The notes under the pieces were generated by a model. The model had not been told where the DNA came from, ran no database searches, and saw nothing but the letters and a program-made list of their open reading frames with translations. Below, in pieces: positions 5,784 through 8,998 of a stretch of DNA of 8,998 nucleotides. Location: contig DKYC01000024.1 in assembly GCA_002492295.1 (NCBI GenBank), positions 1-8,998 on the forward strand, read 5' to 3'. Numbering within the stretch: the first letter of the stretch is position 1; each line of letters opens with the position of its first letter. The position numbers were made by a program, and so were the translations under genes. The stretch comes from Lachnospiraceae bacterium UBA7110. GTDB taxonomy: Bacteria > Bacillota > Clostridia > Lachnospirales > Lachnospiraceae.

Positions 5784-5811
5784 AAAGCCCCGCAACCGAT
5801 TGCGGGGCTTT
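5784..5811. terminator. Strong bidirectional terminator
   Basis: A perfect 12-bp stem (5784-5795 with 5800-5811) has a CCGA loop and a GCCCCGC core. It is flanked by T-runs in both directions: three Ts within the stem end on the plus strand, five on the minus strand. It sits between the stop codons of the convergent genes ending at 5752 (plus) and 5835 (minus) and probably serves both. Confidence 0.88.
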
Positions 5812-5834
5812 AAAGATGTCAGATTCCGATGCAA

Positions 5835-7163
5835 CTAAGCGTCCTCCTGCTTTGTTTCCTCCAAAGCGTCATCCGCCGTTTCTTTTGTCATTTCCTCACA
5901 TTCTTCTTCTTTTGGAGGCAAAACAATTACGACTGTTTCAATCCGGTTATTGTCAACCTTTGTCGCGGTCAGGGAAATTCCATCCTCCGTAACGACCTTT
6001 TCACCCTCCGTCGGGAAACGGTCCAAAAGCTCTATCATAATACCGCCGATTGAGTCATAGTCTTCCGACTCAAACGTCGTATTCAGGGCGTCGTTAATAT
6101 CGCTCAGCTTCATGCTGCCGTTGACTTCATATTGGAAGTCATCCAGTTTTTTCAAAAGCTCCGCCTCGTCCCCGTCATACTCGTCGCGGATTTCGCCCAC
6201 AATTTCCTCAAGTAAATCCTCAATCGTAATCATACCGACCGCCGCGCCGTATTCATTTAGCACAATCGCCACGTTTGACGTGACGCGCCGCATTTCAAGC
6301 AACAGGTCGGCGGTTTTTTTGTATTCGTACGTATAGTAGCCTTCCCTGATAATATCACGTATCTGGAAAGCACCCCTGTCCTTCACCAGGAGAAAATCCT
6401 TTACATTTACGAATCCGATAATGTTGTCAATCTCATTTTCGTAAACGGGAATACGGGTGTACATCGATTCGCTGAAAACAGCAAGCAGCTCGTCGTACGT
6501 GGCGTTCACGTCGACCGTTGTCATGCTGATACGTGGAATCATAATGTCCTTCGCGACGGAATCGCCAAATTCAAATACATTGTAAATCAGCTTTTTTTCC
6601 TCCTGTTCAATCACGCCGTCCTCGTGGCTTACGTCCACATATGTTTTCAGCTCCGTTTCCGTCATTGTCGTGCGGGTTGACGGATCGATATGCATTAAAC
6701 GCAGGAAAAATCCGGAAATTTTATCAACTATAAAAATAACAGGTGTTAGGATATTCATTAATATATAAATGACTTTTGCATAGGAAAGGGCAAGCTTTTC
6801 GTTATTGCACATTGCCCACGTTTTGGGGACAATTTCACCGAATATAAGGACAAACAGCGTGAGTACGCCGGTTCCGATACCGACCGCCGCGTTGCCCCAT
6901 AAGCGGATGACAAGCGAGGTCATCAGGGAAGACGCGCTGATATTGACGATATTGTTTCCAATCAGAACGGCGCTGATCAGCTTGCTTTTGTTGTCGAGAA
7001 CCTTTTGAAGTGTGAGAACCCGCCCGTTTGGGTTTTCTTCCACCATAGCGCGGACTTTGACGGCGCTGATGGTCGTAAGGGCAGTTTCAGCCGACGAGAA
7101 AAATGCAGACAGCACTAAGAGCACTGCAAGAACAACAAGTTGTATGGCACCAGGGGTATCCAA
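5835..7163 (-). CDS. CNNM/CBS-domain transporter (hemolysin C/CorC-like, MpfA/YhdP type)
   Basis: This 442-residue membrane protein belongs to the CNNM (DUF21) family, whose bacterial members export magnesium or affect divalent-cation tolerance; older names call them hemolysins. Order: CNNM membrane domain about 1-190 with FFSSAETALTTIS (21-33), IGNNIVNIS (68-76) and FGEIVPKT (108-115); two CBS domains about 205-265 and 270-330, with TRIPVYE (236-242) and NEYGAAVGMITIEDLLEEI (303-321); and a CorC/HlyC-associated domain about 343-418. An acidic tail of some 20 residues follows. About four hydrophobic segments are visible. The start is TTG at 7161-7163: AAAGGAGTGA lies seven bases upstream (complement of 7171-7180) and no ATG occurs before residue 40. 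It is transcribed alone, convergent with the large unknown gene and divergent from the small membrane protein. Substrate is inferred from family only. Confidence 0.93.
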   Translation of the reverse strand: MDTPGAIQLVVLAVLLVLSAFFSSAETALTTISAVKVRAMVEENPNGRVLTLQKVLDNKSKLISAVLIGNNIVNISASSLMTSLVIRLWGNAAVGIGTGVLTLFVLIFGEIVPKTWAMCNNEKLALSYAKVIYILMNILTPVIFIVDKISGFFLRLMHIDPSTRTTMTETELKTYVDVSHEDGVIEQEEKKLIYNVFEFGDSVAKDIMIPRISMTTVDVNATYDELLAVFSESMYTRIPVYENEIDNIIGFVNVKDFLLVKDRGAFQIRDIIREGYYTYEYKKTADLLLEMRRVTSNVAIVLNEYGAAVGMITIEDLLEEIVGEIRDEYDGDEAELLKKLDDFQYEVNGSMKLSDINDALNTTFESEDYDSIGGIMIELLDRFPTEGEKVVTEDGISLTATKVDNNRIETVVIVLPPKEEECEEMTKETADDALEETKQEDA

Positions 7164-7213
7164 AGTAAAATCACTCCTTTAAAAAATTTGTTAACAGATT
7201 CTTTTTATACGTT

Positions 7214-7239
7214 TGATACTGCCGCAAATTGGCATATCA
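7214..7239. repeat. Inverted repeat in the divergent intergenic region
   Basis: TGATA-C-TGCC (7214-7223) and GGCATATCA (7231-7239) form a 9-bp dyad with one bulged base and a 7-base centre. CATATCA occurs here (7233-7239) and again at 7245-7251, with a related TATATCA at 7260-7266. The 157-base gap between the divergent starts at 7163 and 7321 contains nothing else clear; promoter matches are weak (minus strand TATAAA, complement of 7204-7209, lacks a good -35). Confidence 0.45.
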
Positions 7240-7320
7240 AAAAACATATCAGCATAGATTATATCAGCGTGAGTAAAATAATACAAGATACTTAATAAAA
7301 TTTTTATTGGAGGAATGAAT

Positions 7321-7692
7321 ATGAAAAGCGGGTTGGTAACGGAACGGCTGGTCGCACTGCTCAAATGCCTGTTGGCGGCGTACCTGATAACGGGTATCCT
7401 GCTCGTCGTCGTGGCGGGGCTGTTGTACAAGTTTTCGCTTGGTGAAAATGTGGTGGACGTCGGTATCATTGTCGTATACTGCCTTTCCTCACTGCTTGCG
7501 GGACTGTTTTTCTCGAAAGGTGCGGCAAGCCGCAGGTTTTTGTGGGGAATGGCGGCGGGCGCAGTGTACTTCTTTGTCATCTGTGCGGTAACGTTTGTGG
7601 TGGAGGGACAGCTTCATCTGATGAGCAGCTCCTGTATTACGACACTGTTTATCTGCACAGGCAGCGGAATGCTCGGGGGAATGCTCGGGTAG
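7321..7692 (+). CDS. Small membrane protein, TIGR04086/YrzE-like
   Basis: This 123-residue protein has four predicted membrane helices (about 10-33, 42-62, 70-91 and 97-121), with basic residues in the loops. The central pattern, a second helix GIIVVYCLSSLLAGLFF, then SRRFLWGMAAGAVYFFVI, fits the TIGR04086 family of Firmicutes, which includes B. subtilis YrzE. The family has no established function. ATG 7321 is chosen because GGAGG (7309-7313) lies seven bases upstream; the in-frame ATG at 7315 is almost touching that site. The C-terminus has small-residue repeats (GSGMLGGMLG). It is divergent from the transporter gene and 155 bases before the lysozyme gene, which has its own promoter signals, so it may be monocistronic. 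Confidence 0.85.
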   Translation: MKSGLVTERLVALLKCLLAAYLITGILLVVVAGLLYKFSLGENVVDVGIIVVYCLSSLLAGLFFSKGAASRRFLWGMAAGAVYFFVICAVTFVVEGQLHLMSSSCITTLFICTGSGMLGGMLG

Positions 7693-7726
7693 CATACGGA
7701 AAACGTTTGGAAATGTACATAAAGAA

Positions 7727-7732
7727 TATAAT
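7727..7732 (+). promoter_or_regulatory. Perfect -10 hexamer, weak -35
   Basis: TATAAT lies 34 bases after the small membrane protein stop. The best -35 nearby is TTTGGA (7706-7711) at a short 15-base spacing, so promoter activity is doubtful. It could be an upstream start for the lysozyme gene. Confidence 0.25.
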
Positions 7733-7749
7733 GAATTGTAAAGAACTGT

Positions 7750-7774
7750 AAAATGTAAAAAAACAGTACATTTT
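7750..7774. repeat. AT-rich inverted repeat before the lysozyme promoter
   Basis: AAAATGTA (7750-7757) is the exact inverse complement of TACATTTT (7767-7774), with a 9-base centre. A second pair, ACTGT (7745-7749) and ACAGT (7763-7767), is interleaved with it. It covers the -35 zone of the extended -10 promoter at 7787-7795. It could be an operator or a weak terminator of the preceding gene. Confidence 0.45.
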
Positions 7775-7786
7775 GTCAAAAGAATA

Positions 7787-7795
7787 TGATATACT
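7787..7795 (+). promoter_or_regulatory. Extended -10 promoter for the lysozyme gene
   Basis: TGATATACT has the TGn extension and a five-of-six -10 hexamer (7790-7795). The nearby TTGTCA (7773-7778) is only 11 bases upstream, too close to act as its -35. The predicted start near 7802 gives a leader of about 45 bases before ATG 7848. Confidence 0.55.
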
Positions 7796-7847
7796 TTTAC
7801 AGTGTAACGATAAAAACCATAAAAAACCAAACGAGGAGAGAAGGAGA

Positions 7848-8870
7848 ATGAAACACTTTAAGACAAGGGCGAAAGCCCTTATCATGGCGGTTGTAATGCT
7901 TGCCATGGCAATGGTACCCCAAACAACGGCGCAGGCAGCGCCAAATGAGGTGGCGGCGGCATCGCTTGGCATTGATGTATCGCGCTATCAGGGACTGATT
8001 AACTGGGATATGGTGGCGGCGTCGGGCGTGCAGTTTGCGATGATCCGCGTGGGCTACCGCACACAGGGAACCGGGATTTTGAATGAGGACCCGTATGCAA
8101 GATACAACCTGCAGGAGGCAAACCGCGTGGGCATCAAGGTCGGTGCGTATTTCTTTTCCACTGCGGTGAATGCGCAGGAGGCAGTGGAGGAGGCGCTGTT
8201 TACGGCAAATCTGATTGACAAGTACAAAATCACGTTCCCTGTTGCGTACGACTGCGAAGGCTTTAAGAATGCGACAAGCCGTCAGTACATTCTTGGGAAA
8301 GACATCCGTACTGCGATTGCGGTGATTTTCCTTGATACCATAGCGGCAAGGGGCTATACGCCGATGTTCTACAGCTCAAGGAACGATATGGAAGGCAGTT
8401 CGTACTGGGATATGAACATATTAAATAAGTACAAAGTATGGGCGGCGTGGTATCCTGAGCAGCCGTTTCCTATTACACCGGCGTGTACATACACGGGCGT
8501 TCATGCAATGTGGCAGTACACCCATCAGGCGGCGCTTCCCGGCGTTGCGGGAACGGTGGATATGAACGTGGCGTATTTTGGCTATGACGGTATAGCGGAG
8601 CCCAAAGACCCGTCAGGTGCGCCGTACATTGATATGGCAGCGGCGGCAATGGTGCAGTATACGGATGTGAATGAGGTTGTGACACCCAACACGCCGGATT
8701 TGAATTTGCGGACACAGCCAAGCACGGCAAGCCCTGATACGATTGTGGTGCCAATCAATCCGGGAGACATGATACTGCGCACGGGAGTCGGCAATAACGG
8801 CTGGTCAAGGGTTGTGCTCGGTGACCAGGTACTGTACGCATACACGGCATATTTGGATAAAGTCATGTAA
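7848..8870 (+). CDS. Secreted GH25 lysozyme (muramidase) with C-terminal SH3-like domain
   Basis: The 340-residue product begins with a signal peptide: a basic MKHFKTRAKA, a hydrophobic core LIMAVVMLAMAMV and a likely signal peptidase cut after AQA at residue 30. Residues about 39-250 form a glycoside hydrolase 25 domain that cleaves the N-acetylmuramic acid to N-acetylglucosamine bond of peptidoglycan. Expected acids are present: D43 in LGIDVSRYQG, D135 and E137 in VAYDCEGF, and D238 in MWQYTHQA...GTVDMN. Residues about 275-338 resemble a bacterial SH3 wall-binding domain (LNLRTQPS, NNGWSRVV, AYLDKV). ATG 7848 is chosen because GAGGAG (7833-7838) lies nine bases upstream and the signal peptide starts there; the frame is open 25 codons further but those codons overlap the promoter. 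Likely role: wall turnover, or lysis at sporulation or of neighbours; the sequence does not decide. Confidence 0.93.
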   Translation: MKHFKTRAKALIMAVVMLAMAMVPQTTAQAAPNEVAAASLGIDVSRYQGLINWDMVAASGVQFAMIRVGYRTQGTGILNEDPYARYNLQEANRVGIKVGAYFFSTAVNAQEAVEEALFTANLIDKYKITFPVAYDCEGFKNATSRQYILGKDIRTAIAVIFLDTIAARGYTPMFYSSRNDMEGSSYWDMNILNKYKVWAAWYPEQPFPITPACTYTGVHAMWQYTHQAALPGVAGTVDMNVAYFGYDGIAEPKDPSGAPYIDMAAAAMVQYTDVNEVVTPNTPDLNLRTQPSTASPDTIVVPINPGDMILRTGVGNNGWSRVVLGDQVLYAYTAYLDKVM

Positions 8871-8894
8871 AATGATGTAAAAAAATGATGTAAA
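8871..8894 (+). repeat. Short tandem repeat after the lysozyme stop
   Basis: AATGATGTAAA occurs at 8871-8881 and again at 8884-8894, a period of 13 bases directly after the stop codon. It may be a replication-slippage product. No hairpin terminator was found for the lysozyme gene in the remaining bases. Confidence 0.6.
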
Positions 8895-8928
8895 TATAAA
8901 AAACCCTCTTTTCTTGCGCAAAATTATG

Positions 8929-8937
8929 TGCTATACT
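8929..8937 (+). promoter_or_regulatory. Extended -10 promoter at the right edge
   Basis: TGCTATACT combines a TGn extension with TATACT (8932-8937). The palindrome TTGCGCAA (8914-8921) lies about 12 bases upstream, too close for a standard -35. Transcription would begin near 8944 and run out of the window. The RNA or gene it drives is not identified. Confidence 0.5.
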
Positions 8938-8998
8938 ACATGGAGCTAATGCTTTTTGCTAGTGTACTGTGCCGTTCATATTCAGGCAAACCTCCTTG

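Noticed and set aside
7191..7580. Minus-strand open frame of 129 codons overlapping the divergent promoter region
   Set aside because: It is antisense to the small membrane protein, has no good ribosome site and its composition is not protein-like.
7773..7778. TTGTCA as -35 of the lysozyme promoter
   Set aside because: It is 11 bases from the -10 hexamer, outside any workable spacing.
7773..7847. Upstream in-frame extension of the lysozyme gene from ATG 7773
   Set aside because: It would run through the promoter and ribosome site and put 25 polar residues before a clear signal peptide.

Overview
The window looks like chromosomal DNA from a spore-forming Clostridia bacterium, most probably a Lachnospiraceae relative. 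It carries spoIIGA-sigE-sigG directly after what reads as the last codons of ftsZ, the order known from Bacillus and Clostridia. Gene starts have strong GGAGG-type ribosome sites and codon use is moderately GC-rich. No tRNA, rRNA, CRISPR, transposase or phage gene was seen.

Layout. Positions 1-39 encode the end of FtsZ (IPDFLK and stop), followed by a hairpin terminator that overlaps a spoIIG-type promoter with an unusually long spacer. Positions 160-2582 hold the sporulation block: SpoIIGA, the membrane aspartic protease; pro-sigma-E, its substrate; and sigma-G, the late forespore sigma factor. Sigma-G has a candidate sigma-F promoter and a hairpin in the gap before it. Positions 2615-5752 form a second plus-strand unit: a candidate sigma-A promoter, a leader hairpin, an Sfp-type 4'-phosphopantetheinyl transferase and, overlapping it by 7 bases, a 773-residue protein with a degenerate cyclic-nucleotide-binding-like N-terminus and a long body I cannot assign. 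Two hairpins at 5757-5811 separate this unit from a convergent minus-strand CNNM/CBS (hemolysin C/CorC-like) transporter gene with a TTG start. Divergent from that is a small four-helix membrane protein (TIGR04086/YrzE-like). It is followed by a secreted GH25 lysozyme with a C-terminal SH3-like domain. The final 128 bases hold a short repeat, a good extended -10 promoter and the beginning of an unidentified transcript.

How they work together. The first three genes form the mother-cell/forespore switch: Spo0A-type activation at the spoIIG promoter gives SpoIIGA and pro-sigma-E, SpoIIGA removes the sigma-E pro-sequence, and sigma-G is made later in the forespore. The transferase and the large protein are probably translationally coupled, but their shared role is unknown. 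The transporter, small membrane protein and lysozyme are envelope functions with no evident operon link to each other.

The points most worth a second look are the large unassigned protein, the apparent ATT start of spoIIGA, the long-spacer promoter nested in the ftsZ terminator, the sigG leader hairpin, and the unidentified transcript at the right edge.
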